NCBI RefSeq assembly: GCF_900115285.1
Contig: NZ_FOYW01000004.1
Location: 1-64,000, forward strand
Source of the DNA: Marinobacter daqiaonensis
Lineage (GTDB): Bacteria > Pseudomonadota > Gammaproteobacteria > Pseudomonadales > Oleiphilaceae
Reading direction: 5' to 3'
Length of the DNA: 64,000 nucleotides
Below, one piece after another: positions 36,094-44,334 of the stretch (position 1 is the first letter of the stretch; each line of letters opens with the position of its first letter). The notes under the pieces were generated by a model. It had not been told where the DNA came from and did not search any database. It was given only the letters and a program-made list of their open reading frames with translations. A program made the position numbers and the translations under genes.

Positions 36094-38846
36094 AAATTCT
36101 CCATAACGCCGCCGGACCGACTACTTTGCGCAAATGGCTCGGGGCGGTCGGTCTTTTTGTCGCTTCGGTTCTGGCGCCTGTCGCCGGTTATGCTGAGTGC
36201 TCGGATGACTATCTCGGTCTGGCGACGATCAATGAGGTCTTCAAGCAGTCTGAGGCCGCTGACACATCGATGTTCATCGAAGTCCGTCTACTCAGCCCGC
36301 TGCTTGAGGAATCGGACTACAATGGCTGGAAGCTCAGTGCCTGTACGAGTGACGGTTGTACGAGTGATATCAGCCTGGCGGATATGGATGATTCGGGTTC
36401 ACCCTGGATCATCGCGAATGAGCGTCTCATCGGAAGCCCGGACTACATAGATCTGGGCACTCAGGGAAACCAGCGCGGTAGAGGCATGGATGTCACCCTT
36501 GTGGATGCAAAAGGGCACTTGATCGATTATGTGCAGGTTGGTGATTTCCAGCGAAGCGGATTTACGCTCGACTGCACGCTCCCGTATCCGTACCAGGCAC
36601 CTTCCTCCAACACGAAAAATATCCAGCGGATACCTGATGGCGTAGGGCCCTGGCTACTGGAACCAGGTGGCAGTGGTGGTGAGACTCCGGGGAGCAGCAA
36701 TGATGGTTTGCCCGCCTTCCCCGGTGCCACACGTCTGGAAATCAGTGCGCCTCCCTCAGCCAGTGTATGTGCTCCCGCAGATGTCACTATCAGTGCCTAT
36801 GATAGCGATGGCAACCTGGTGACAGATTACGAGGGGCTTATCGATCTATCGACAACGAGCGGACATGGCCTGTGGGAAGTCGGTGACGGCTCCGGCAGTC
36901 TGAGTCCTTCCCCGGATAACACCGACGATGGCTCCGCCCAGTACCAGTTTGTCAGTGCTGACGGAGGCGACGTCACGCTGCGGTTTGCTAACGTCCATGC
37001 AGACGAACTCTGGATTGAGGTAAGAGACCAGGATACGAACGTCGTGGGTGTGAGCCAGACCGTGGTTTTCCGGGAAAATGTTCTTTTTGTCGAAAACAAC
37101 GACCCCCTTGGTGATGATCTGATCGCAGGACGTCAGCACCGCTATCAGCTCAGTTTGCTGAAGCGCGATCCGGACGGCGGTGAGTGCGGCGTCGCCCCGG
37201 GTTATGAAGGAACCTTCAGTCTCAAGGCCTGGCTGGACCGGGCCGGCGACGATCCGGGCGGCACTGCTCCGGTACTGGCTTCCGGTCAGGGCGCCGTGGC
37301 CTTGCCGGACGCCGCGCCAGCAAGCAGCAACCTGGATGTTGCGTTCATCGACGGTCGGGCGGACATTTCTCTGACTCCTTTGGATGTAGGGCGCTATACC
37401 CTCAGATTGCTGGACGAAACCAGCGGTTTTGCAACGGACACCGCGGGCTCGCCATTGCCTGTTGTTTCCGCCTCGGCGTCGTCACCCTGGACAGCCCGGC
37501 CGTTTGCCATTGCCATCGAGGTGCCCGGTAACCCCGGCAGCGAGGCGGCCGATGGGCCGGTTTTCCAGGCCGCGGGATCGGAATTCTCCCTCCGTGTCGG
37601 TGGGGCCCTTTACGAGAGCTCCGACGATGCCGACAGCGACGGCGTTGCAGATGGCGGCGCCAGTCTCATGGACAACGGCTTTGCACCTTCTTTCGGTAAC
37701 GACGGCGAAACGGTGGATCTTTCCTCAATATTGCGGGCGCCGACCGGCGGTGTTGACCCAGGTCTGGACGGGCCAGCATTGCAGTCCTCCGACTATAGCT
37801 CTGGGGTGGCAAACAGGTCCGGCTTTCGGTTTCAGGAAGTGGGAATTATCGACATCGAAGGCGCAGTGACTGACGGCAATTACCTGGGGGCAGGCAGTCT
37901 GCGGACAAACAGGCTAACCGGCAACAGTGGACCGGTGGGACGTTTTGTGCCGGATCGTTTCGAGCTTGATGTGGAGGACCAGGGAACCCTGGCGGCATTC
38001 TGCAGCGGTCCTGGCGGCTTTACCTACAGTGGCCAGGAGACCGGCTGGATGACCGAGCCTTCCATTGAAGTCACACCCCTGAATACGTCGGGATCGGAGA
38101 CCCGCAATTATCTGATCGGAGGCTTCATGCGGCTTTTGTCCGGCGGGGTGACCCGGACCTGGCCAGCGGAGGACGACAGTGCTTTGCTGACCGACGACAC
38201 GCCGTATCCGATAGTGACCGCCAAGCAGATAGGCACCATCGCACCAAGAGTCGATCTGGATCCGGTCGTCTATCGCTATAATGCGAATGACACTGTCACC
38301 TATACCAAGTCGCCTGAAGCCGCGGTCGCTCCGTTCACCCCTTCGCTGACCCTGACCATCGACCAGGTTACGGATCAGGACGGCGTTACTGCTGCTGGCA
38401 GTGTCCCGCTCTCACTATCACCCACCAGCGATGGAGAGATCTACTACGGCCGGCGGTTTATGGAAAACGTTTATGGTCCGGAAAACGCCAGCCAGTTGAC
38501 CATGCCGTTTGCCATGGAATACTGGAATGGCTCCGCATTTGTGGTGAACCTGCTGGACAGCTGCACCACCTGGGACGCGGCGGCCAGTCAGCTCAGCGAC
38601 CCCGAGCAATACCATGAGCTGGTCAGCGAAGGCGATACCGGGGATTTTGCCATGGGTCAGGCAGAGCCGTTAGTGCTTGAGCCCAATGGTACCCGGGGAA
38701 CCGAAGAGCTCATCTGGTCCGTTCCCGTCTGGCAGCAGGATGATTTTGATGGTGACGGAACCCTGGATCTCCCCTCCGCTTTGGCCACCTTCGGCGTCTA
38801 CCGCGGCCATGACCGTGTTATTTACTGGCAGGAGGTCCTAAACTGA
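36090..38846 (+). CDS. mshQ: MSHA-associated surface protein MshQ
   Basis: A 918-residue exported protein with a signal peptide ending near VAGYA (residue 35). Residues about 40-170 look like a lamin-tail-type fold (ATINEVFKQSEAADTSMFIE then GWKLSACTSDG, and GHLIDYVQVGDF), then Ig-like repeats (LEISAPPSASVCAPADVTI), and a C-terminal DUF6701-type region (about 480-918, with GRFVPDRFEL and GDFAMGQAEPLVL). It is the last msh gene. Its likely place is at the pilus tip or on the surface, from context with the minor pilins. Confidence 0.78.
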   Translation: MKILHNAAGPTTLRKWLGAVGLFVASVLAPVAGYAECSDDYLGLATINEVFKQSEAADTSMFIEVRLLSPLLEESDYNGWKLSACTSDGCTSDISLADMDDSGSPWIIANERLIGSPDYIDLGTQGNQRGRGMDVTLVDAKGHLIDYVQVGDFQRSGFTLDCTLPYPYQAPSSNTKNIQRIPDGVGPWLLEPGGSGGETPGSSNDGLPAFPGATRLEISAPPSASVCAPADVTISAYDSDGNLVTDYEGLIDLSTTSGHGLWEVGDGSGSLSPSPDNTDDGSAQYQFVSADGGDVTLRFANVHADELWIEVRDQDTNVVGVSQTVVFRENVLFVENNDPLGDDLIAGRQHRYQLSLLKRDPDGGECGVAPGYEGTFSLKAWLDRAGDDPGGTAPVLASGQGAVALPDAAPASSNLDVAFIDGRADISLTPLDVGRYTLRLLDETSGFATDTAGSPLPVVSASASSPWTARPFAIAIEVPGNPGSEAADGPVFQAAGSEFSLRVGGALYESSDDADSDGVADGGASLMDNGFAPSFGNDGETVDLSSILRAPTGGVDPGLDGPALQSSDYSSGVANRSGFRFQEVGIIDIEGAVTDGNYLGAGSLRTNRLTGNSGPVGRFVPDRFELDVEDQGTLAAFCSGPGGFTYSGQETGWMTEPSIEVTPLNTSGSETRNYLIGGFMRLLSGGVTRTWPAEDDSALLTDDTPYPIVTAKQIGTIAPRVDLDPVVYRYNANDTVTYTKSPEAAVAPFTPSLTLTIDQVTDQDGVTAAGSVPLSLSPTSDGEIYYGRRFMENVYGPENASQLTMPFAMEYWNGSAFVVNLLDSCTTWDAAASQLSDPEQYHELVSEGDTGDFAMGQAEPLVLEPNGTRGTEELIWSVPVWQQDDFDGDGTLDLPSALATFGVYRGHDRVIYWQEVLN

Positions 38847-38868
38847 CGGGCCGGAGGTGGGGCGAGCC

Positions 38869-40296
38869 TCAGGGCTCGTCCACCTCCTCATGATCCATCC
38901 CCAGCTCGTTGATCTTTCGGGTCAGGGTGTTGCGGCCCCACCCCAGCAGGACTGACGCGTCCCGGCGCCGGCCACCGGTGTGCTTCAGGGCGGTTTCAAT
39001 CATGATCTTTTCGAATTCCGGCACCGCGCTTTCCAGAATGCCCTTCTTGCCCCGTCGCAGTTCCTGCTCCGCCCAGTTGCGCAGGCCTTCCTGCCAGGTC
39101 TGACCGGTGGCGGGGGTGTCGGCCTGCTGCAGCAGTTCCGGCGGCAGGTCATCGATGTGGATTTCCCGGCCACTGGCCATGACGGTGAGCCAGCGACAGG
39201 TGTTCTCCAGCTGGCGTACGTTGCCGGGCCAGGGAAGCGTGGTCAGGTACTCCTCTGCGTCCGGTCGCAGGATCTTGGGCTCGACAGCCAGCTCCTTCGC
39301 CGCCCGCTTGAGAAAATGCTGCATCAGGCGGGGGATGTCCTCCCGACGCTCCGCCAGCTTCGGCAGGTGCACGCGAATCACGTTCAGGCGATGGAACAGG
39401 TCTTCCCGAAAAGTTCCGGCCTGGACCAGTTTCTCCAGGTCCTGGTGGGTGGCGGCGATGATCCGCACATCGACCCTGATGGAGGTTGTACCTCCCACCC
39501 GGTAGAACTCGCCATCGGCCAGCACCCGGAGCAGCCGCGTCTGGGTGTCAGCGGGCATGTCGCCGATCTCGTCCAGGAACAGGGTGCCGCCGTTGGCCTG
39601 CTCGAAGCGACCCTGACGGGCCGCCGCCGCGCCAGTGAAGGCGCCCTTTTCATGGCCAAACAGCTCCGACTCGATCAGGTCCTTGGGAATGGCTGCCATG
39701 TTCAGGGCAACGAATGGGTGATTCGCCCGTGGGCTGTGATTGTGCAGGGCCTGGGCCACCAGCTCCTTACCGGTACCGCTTTCGCCGTTGATGAGCACGG
39801 TGATGTTGGAGTGGGAGAGCCGCCCGATGGCCCGGAAAACCTCCTGCATTGCCGGGGCTTCGCCGATAATCTCGGCACTGCGGTGGGCAGGTTCCGTGAC
39901 CGGCTCGGACGTGGCTCGGCGCTCATGGCTGTGGGCAACGGCCCGCTTCACCAGGCCGACGGCATCATCCACATCGAAAGGTTTGGGCAGATATTCGAAG
40001 GCGCCGGTCTGGTAACTGGTGACCGCGCTTTCCAGGTCGGAATGGGCGGTCATGATGATTACGGGCACATCGGGGTTGCTCTCGACAATGCGGGAAAGCA
40101 GGGAAATACCGTCAATACCGGGCATGCGAATGTCACTGATGATCGCATCCGGCTCCTCGTGCTCGAGCCGCACCATGACCCCATCGCCATTCTCGAAAAC
40201 CCGGGGGCGCATTCCGGCCTGGGTAAGGGCGCGTTCCAGCACCCAGCGAATGCTGCGGTCGTCGTCTATGATCCAGACGTTTGCCGGTTGACTCAT
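38869..40296 (-). CDS. glnG: Nitrogen response regulator NtrC
   Basis: A 475-residue sigma-54 activator. Receiver domain: phosphoacceptor Asp-55, acidic Asp-11/12, Lys-105. AAA+ domain: Walker A GESGTGKE (171-178) and the sigma-54 contact loop GAFTGA (218-223). C-terminal Fis-type helix-turn-helix (RRRDASVLLGWGRNTLTRK). When phosphorylated by NtrB it activates nitrogen starvation promoters, and candidate sites lie upstream of both its own operon and glnA. It overlaps ntrB by four bases and converges on mshQ 22 bases away. Confidence 0.97.
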   Translation of the reverse strand: MSQPANVWIIDDDRSIRWVLERALTQAGMRPRVFENGDGVMVRLEHEEPDAIISDIRMPGIDGISLLSRIVESNPDVPVIIMTAHSDLESAVTSYQTGAFEYLPKPFDVDDAVGLVKRAVAHSHERRATSEPVTEPAHRSAEIIGEAPAMQEVFRAIGRLSHSNITVLINGESGTGKELVAQALHNHSPRANHPFVALNMAAIPKDLIESELFGHEKGAFTGAAAARQGRFEQANGGTLFLDEIGDMPADTQTRLLRVLADGEFYRVGGTTSIRVDVRIIAATHQDLEKLVQAGTFREDLFHRLNVIRVHLPKLAERREDIPRLMQHFLKRAAKELAVEPKILRPDAEEYLTTLPWPGNVRQLENTCRWLTVMASGREIHIDDLPPELLQQADTPATGQTWQEGLRNWAEQELRRGKKGILESAVPEFEKIMIETALKHTGGRRRDASVLLGWGRNTLTRKINELGMDHEEVDEP

Positions 40297-41378
40297 TTTG
40301 CGGACTCCTCCAGCGGCAGAAAGATTATAAAGTCGGTCTTGCCGGGTTCACTTTCGCATTCCACCAGTCCATGGTGCTGGCCGATGATGCTCTGGGTAAT
40401 GGACAGCCCCAGACCGGTGCCGTTGGCCCGGCCACTGATCATGGGGTAAAAGATATTCTGAAGCAGGTCCGGGGGGATGCCCGGGCCGTTATCCATGATG
40501 TCGACACGGCACACCAGTCGGTGACGCTTCTGGCCAATGGTGAACTGGCGCAGTACCCGCGTACGGAAAACAATGGTTGGCGGTTCCGGGCTGCAGGGCC
40601 TGTCCCGATACTCGAAAGCCGCTTCCATGGCGTTCCGGGCGATGTTGAGGAAAGCCTGGATCAGCTGTTCCTTGTCGCCCGGAAACTCCGGCAGGCTGAT
40701 ATCGTAGTCCCTCTGGAACCGGAGCCGGCCCCGGCTCTCGGCTTCCAGCAGGGTGCGTACCCGTTCGAGTACCTCGTGGATATTGGTAGGGGCAAGCCTG
40801 AGGGCGCGGTTGGGGCCGAGCATGCGGTCCACGAGGCTGCGCAGTCGGTCCGCCTCGTCAATAATGACCTGGGTGTATTCCTTCTGGCTGTCGTCGGTGA
40901 GTTCCCGGTCCAGCAACTGGGCCGCGCCCCGTATTCCCCCGAGGGGGTTCTTGATTTCGTGAGCCATCCCCCGCACCAGGATGCGGGTGGTCTCCTGCTG
41001 CACCAGCATGTCTTCCTCGCGGCTGATGCGCATCAGGCGGTCCCGCGGCTGGATTTCCATCATCAGTTCCCCCGAGTCATTCCCGAAAGGGCTTACTGAA
41101 TAGTCCACCGTAAACCTGTTGCCGGTGGCGAGCAGAAACTCGGCCTCCCGGCGGGTGTAGGCCTGACCGGTTTCAACCGCGGCCCGAAGGGTATCCAGGG
41201 ACTGATTGGTTTCCAGGAGCAGGCTTGCGAGCCTGACCCTGCGCACCCGCAAAAGGCTGGTTTCCAGCATGCTCTCCGCAGCCGGGTTCAGGTACTGAAT
41301 CCGCAGACTCCTGTCGACGACCACCACGGCGGTGGTCAGGCTTTCGAGAATACTCTTGTAGTCCGTAACGGCTGCCAT
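40293..41378 (-). CDS. glnL: Nitrogen sensor histidine kinase NtrB
   Basis: A 361-residue cytosolic kinase/phosphatase controlled by PII. PAS domain at about residues 5-110; His-140 in MAHEIKNPLGG is the phosphorylation site; the N box (LNIARNAMEA), G1 (DIMDNGPGIP) and G2 (GTGLGLSI) follow. I chose ATG 41378 because GGGGGAG lies just upstream and the PAS starts immediately; an upstream frame to 41786 would cover the regulatory region. Confidence 0.95.
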   Translation of the reverse strand: MAAVTDYKSILESLTTAVVVVDRSLRIQYLNPAAESMLETSLLRVRRVRLASLLLETNQSLDTLRAAVETGQAYTRREAEFLLATGNRFTVDYSVSPFGNDSGELMMEIQPRDRLMRISREEDMLVQQETTRILVRGMAHEIKNPLGGIRGAAQLLDRELTDDSQKEYTQVIIDEADRLRSLVDRMLGPNRALRLAPTNIHEVLERVRTLLEAESRGRLRFQRDYDISLPEFPGDKEQLIQAFLNIARNAMEAAFEYRDRPCSPEPPTIVFRTRVLRQFTIGQKRHRLVCRVDIMDNGPGIPPDLLQNIFYPMISGRANGTGLGLSITQSIIGQHHGLVECESEPGKTDFIIFLPLEESAK

Positions 41379-41406
41379 GGATCTCCCCCAGTTTCTGCAT
41401 TGGGAA

Positions 41407-41424
41407 CTGCAAAAAACGATCCAG
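41407..41424 (-). promoter_or_regulatory. Candidate sigma-54 promoter of ntrBC
   Basis: On the minus strand TGGATCG and TTGCA place GG and GC exactly ten bases apart, the sigma-54 -24/-12 spacing. The -12 element is perfect, the -24 has two changes. Transcription would begin near 41397, 19 bases before the ntrB start codon. Confidence 0.5.
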
Positions 41425-41592
41425 ATTTGAGATGGTGTCGCAGTTTTTGCTTTCGCTGCGCTGTTTGCGGGCAAAGTGGCGAATTTACTGGCAGGGCAGC
41501 GATACGCTTTGGTGCGAATCCGATACAAGGGCATTCGATGCCCTGGGGAATGCCCCTTGCCTGAACAGAGTATGGACGTTTTTTGGTGCGAG

Positions 41593-41609
41593 CGCACCAG
41601 AATGGTGCA
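41593..41609. promoter_or_regulatory. NtrC binding site upstream of ntrBC
   Basis: GCACCAGAATGGTGC (41594-41608) is a perfect GCACC-N5-GGTGC palindrome, the NtrC consensus. It lies about 200 bases upstream of the candidate sigma-54 start site, a usual enhancer distance, suggesting autoregulation. A further half-site TTGGTGCG lies just upstream (41583-41590). Confidence 0.65.
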
Positions 41610-41634
41610 ATGATGGCGGCAGGGCAGGCTGATC

Positions 41635-41660
41635 GGGGTCTGGCAGGCGTGCCAGACCCC
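41635..41660 (-). terminator. Hairpin after the DUF4124 gene
   Basis: A perfect 10-bp G/C-rich stem (41635-41644 with 41651-41660) and six-base loop lies 10 bases past the DUF4124 stop on the minus strand. No T-run follows, so it may need Rho or act as a processing barrier. Confidence 0.5.
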
Positions 41661-41670
41661 GTGTTTCAGG

Positions 41671-42195
41671 TCAGTTAAGGACGGAGGGGCGGTGGACGGT
41701 GAATTCGATCTGCTGCCCGGTGTAGATGCGCTCACCAGCTTCGTTGATAACATGGACACCGGCACTGTGAGTGCCGCGGAAGACATTCTGGACGCTCACA
41801 GAACCGGAGCGGGTCTGACCAACGGGCTGGCCGTCCAGGGTTATCTCGAAACGGTGCCCCTCACGCAGGGCTGGCTCACTGGTCACCCGAAGCTCGATAT
41901 TGCCACTGCCGCTGTAGAAAGCTTCCTCGTCCACAGGGGACACAAAGGTGGCCGATTCGTAAGCGCTCTGGTCGCCGATTTCCTCGTCTTCCTCCACCTG
42001 CCTCAGGACCGTCTCCGGTTTGGGCATGGTAATGGTGGTGACCGGCTTGACCTGAATTCTCTCCGCGCCTTCTGTGGGCTCGTCGGTGAAGGTGACATTG
42101 CCATCCTTGTCCACCTGGCGGTATACCTCCGCACTGACCGGAAGGGACAGGAACGCCGTGGCGAGTGAGCAGAGCATTAACCGCGTTATTCTCAT
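41671..42195 (-). CDS. DUF4124 periplasmic protein
   Basis: A 174-residue exported protein: signal peptide about residues 1-22 (SLPVSA), then the DUF4124 domain (EVYRQVDKDGNVTFTDEPT), an acidic linker (RQVEEDEEIGD) and a C-terminal beta domain (about 90-172). DUF4124 proteins are widespread in gammaproteobacteria and of unknown function. Similar genes sit between glnA and ntrB in related genomes, as I recall. A sigma-70-like promoter precedes it, so it may not depend on nitrogen control. Confidence 0.85.
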   Translation of the reverse strand: MRITRLMLCSLATAFLSLPVSAEVYRQVDKDGNVTFTDEPTEGAERIQVKPVTTITMPKPETVLRQVEEDEEIGDQSAYESATFVSPVDEEAFYSGSGNIELRVTSEPALREGHRFEITLDGQPVGQTRSGSVSVQNVFRGTHSAGVHVINEAGERIYTGQQIEFTVHRPSVLN

Positions 42196-42225
42196 AGCCA
42201 GAACCTTTTAATGGACCCAGACAGA

Positions 42226-42254
42226 ATTATCGGCAGAGGGCCAGGCCAATGCAA
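42226..42254 (-). promoter_or_regulatory. Sigma-70 promoter of the DUF4124 gene
   Basis: On the minus strand TTGCAT (42254-42249) and GATAAT (42231-42226) are 17 bases apart, about 30 bases before the start codon. Confidence 0.5.
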
Positions 42255-42295
42255 TGCGCCACACGTAGCCAGAAGTTACGGTGAGGTAACAGTCA

Positions 42296-42325
42296 CAAAA
42301 AAAGCCCCGCCGGGGCGGGGCTTTA
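42296..42325 (-). terminator. Terminator of glnA
   Basis: An 11-bp stem (42301-42311 with 42314-42324, core AAAGCCCCGCC on the plus strand) followed on the minus strand by a T-run (42300 down to 42297). It separates glnA from the DUF4124 gene. Confidence 0.88.
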
Positions 42326-42364
42326 GGGAGCGGCCGACAGCACCGCCCCGATTCACTTCCGGAA

Positions 42365-43774
42365 TCAGCAGGAGTAGTACAGCTCGAACTCAACCGGATG
42401 GGTGGTCATGTTCAGACGCTGAACTTCCGCACGCTTCAGGTCGAGATAGCCTGCGATCATGTCCTCGGTGAATACGCCACCACGGGTCAGGAACTCGTGG
42501 TCCTTCTCCAGGTACTCCAGGGCTTCCTCGAACGTTCCGGCCACGGTCGGAATGTTCAGGGCCTCTTCCTTCGGCAGGTCATACAGGTCCTTGTCCATGG
42601 CATCGCCAGGGTGGATCTTGTTCTGGATGCCGTCCAGGCCGGCCATCATCAGGGCGGCGAAGGCCAGGTAGGGGTTGGAGCCCGGGTCAGGGAACCGAAC
42701 CTCGATACGGCGGGCCTTGGGGCTGCTTACGTACGGGATACGGATGGAAGCGGAGCGGTTACGGGCGGAGTAGGCCAGCATGACCGGCGCTTCGAAGCCA
42801 GGTACCAGACGCTTGTAGCTGTTGGTGGTGCTGTTGGTGAAGGCGTTGATGGTCCTTGCGTGCTTGATGATGCCGCCGATGTAGTACAGGGCCATCTCGC
42901 TCAGGCCGGCATAGCCGTCACCCGCAAAGAGGTTCTTGCCGTCCTTGTTCAGGGACATGTGAACGTGCATGCCGGAACCGTTGTCACCCACCACCGGCTT
43001 GGGCATGAAGGTGGCTGTCTTGCCGTAGGCGTGGGCCACGTTGTGCACGCAGTACTTCAGAATCTGTACTTCGTCCGCCTTGCGGGTCAGGGTATTGGGG
43101 CCAACACCGATTTCACACTGGCCGGCAGTCCCCACTTCGTGGTGATGCACTTCGATAACCAGACCCATGGACTCCATGGCGGCACACATCGCGCCACGCA
43201 GGTCGTGCAGGCTGTCCACTGGCGGAACCGGGAAGTAGCCACCCTTGACGCCGGGACGGTGACCGATGTTGTTGCGCTCGAAATCTTCGCCGGAGACCCA
43301 GGCAGCTTCTTCCGAGTACAGCTCGTACATGGCGCCCTTCATGTCGATGGACCACTTGGCGGAGTCAAAAATGAAGAACTCCGGCTCCGGGCCGAACAGG
43401 GCACCGTCAGCAATGCCGGTGGACTTCAGGTACTCTTCGGCACGACGGGCAACGGAGCGGGGATCACGCTCGTAACCCTGCATGGTGGTAGGCTCCACGA
43501 TGTCGCAGGTGATGTTGACCGTGGTTTCCTCGGTGAACGGGTCCAGCACGGAGGTTTCATCGTCCGGCATCAGGATCATGTCGGACTCGTTGATGCCCTT
43601 CCAGCCAGCAATTGAAGAGCCATCGAACATTTTGCCGTCGGTGAAGAAATCCTCGTCCACCTCGGTGGCCGGCAGGGTAACATGCTGCTCTTTGCCACGG
43701 CTGTCGGTGAATCGCAGGTCGACCCATTTGACTTCGTGTTCTTTGATCAGATCAATCGTCTTCGTCTTCGACAT
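42365..43774 (-). CDS. glnA: Glutamine synthetase, type I
   Basis: A 469-residue GSI-beta enzyme that makes glutamine from glutamate, ammonia and ATP as a dodecamer. The N-terminal beta-grasp domain, the ATP-binding [18 protein letters not shown] and the catalytic region with [14 protein letters not shown] are intact. Tyr-398 in [10 protein letters not shown] is the adenylylation site used by GlnE, which is encoded in this window. Transcription is probably from the sigma-54 promoter upstream. ATG 43774 is preceded by ACGGAGTAAAG on its strand. Confidence 0.98.
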   Translation of the reverse strand: MSKTKTIDLIKEHEVKWVDLRFTDSRGKEQHVTLPATEVDEDFFTDGKMFDGSSIAGWKGINESDMILMPDDETSVLDPFTEETTVNITCDIVEPTTMQGYERDPRSVARRAEEYLKSTGIADGALFGPEPEFFIFDSAKWSIDMKGAMYELYSEEAAWVSGEDFERNNIGHRPGVKGGYFPVPPVDSLHDLRGAMCAAMESMGLVIEVHHHEVGTAGQCEIGVGPNTLTRKADEVQILKYCVHNVAHAYGKTATFMPKPVVGDNGSGMHVHMSLNKDGKNLFAGDGYAGLSEMALYYIGGIIKHARTINAFTNSTTNSYKRLVPGFEAPVMLAYSARNRSASIRIPYVSSPKARRIEVRFPDPGSNPYLAFAALMMAGLDGIQNKIHPGDAMDKDLYDLPKEEALNIPTVAGTFEEALEYLEKDHEFLTRGGVFTEDMIAGYLDLKRAEVQRLNMTTHPVEFELYYSC

Positions 43775-43931
43775 TGTGCTTTACTCCGTAAGTTAACCCG
43801 CAGCGCGGGTGATTTCGGTGTTCGGTGTGCCGGATCGTTCAGCGCCTGGCTGAGCTCCGATCATTCTTCTGGTGCGGGCAGCTTATCAGAAGATTGCCGT
43901 CAGTCACCTTGAAAATCGGCTGTAACAGCTG

Positions 43932-43950
43932 AAGCAATCGGCTTGCCAGT
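43932..43950 (-). promoter_or_regulatory. Sigma-54 promoter of glnA
   Basis: The minus strand reads CTGGCAAGCCGATTGCT: TGGCA then TTGCT with GG and GC exactly ten bases apart, close to the consensus. Transcription would begin near 43922, about 148 bases before the glnA start. Confidence 0.7.
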
Positions 43951-44032
43951 TTTTGATGCATGGCGTGAAATCGCCCAACCATGCGCTTTGCAGGCAATTT
44001 TGTCGTTCCCATGTGAACCCGCTCTTCATGTG

Positions 44033-44062
44033 TGCACCCAAATAGTGCACCATTATCGTGCG
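44033..44062. promoter_or_regulatory. Two overlapping NtrC sites upstream of glnA
   Basis: TGCACCCAAATAGTGCA (44033-44049) is a TGCAC-N7-GTGCA palindrome; TGCACCATTATCGTGCG (44046-44062) is a second, with one mismatch, sharing four bases. They lie about 110-140 bases upstream of the predicted sigma-54 start, a standard enhancer position. Further half-sites (GGTGCA near 44088, GTGCACC near 44106) follow. Confidence 0.65.
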
Positions 44063-44334
44063 CATTACCCTGTTTGTGTTCGGTAATGGTGCATGAGGGT
44101 CTTTTGTGCACCGAAACAGAATAGGCGTTTTTCTTCATATTAACGCCATCGGGTTTCCGATATACTTCGCGCGCTTGAATGTCCGGCAGGATTCGCATCT
44201 GCCAGGACCCGGGCGCCCGCCCGGACAACGCCATTCATTTATTTCGGATTTGAGACGGCATGTGAACGCCCCGGGAGCAGGGTCTGCGTCCCTGAACCCT
44301 CTCAGGTCATCGGGACATGCCGCAGGAACCTCTT

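Larger units (their letters stand above)
43775..44334. other. Divergent intergenic region between glnA and typA
   Basis: About 560 bases. The glnA side holds the sigma-54 promoter and NtrC sites; the 148-base leader has no structure I can name. The typA side has an A/T-rich patch near 44120-44165 with a possible -10 (TATACT, 44161-44166) but no clear -35. No gene or RNA was recognised. Confidence 0.6.

Noticed and set aside
38861..38878. Hairpin CGAGCC-TCAG-GGCTCG between mshQ and ntrC as a terminator
   Set aside because: Only six pairs, no T-run on either strand, and it covers the ntrC stop codon; too weak to list.
38980..40449. Open frame antisense to ntrC and ntrB (489 codons)
   Set aside because: Overlaps two clear genes on the other strand and shows no conserved features.
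42398..43615. Long open frame antisense to glnA (405 codons)
   Set aside because: Antisense of a highly conserved enzyme; amino acid composition is low-complexity and it has no ribosome binding site.
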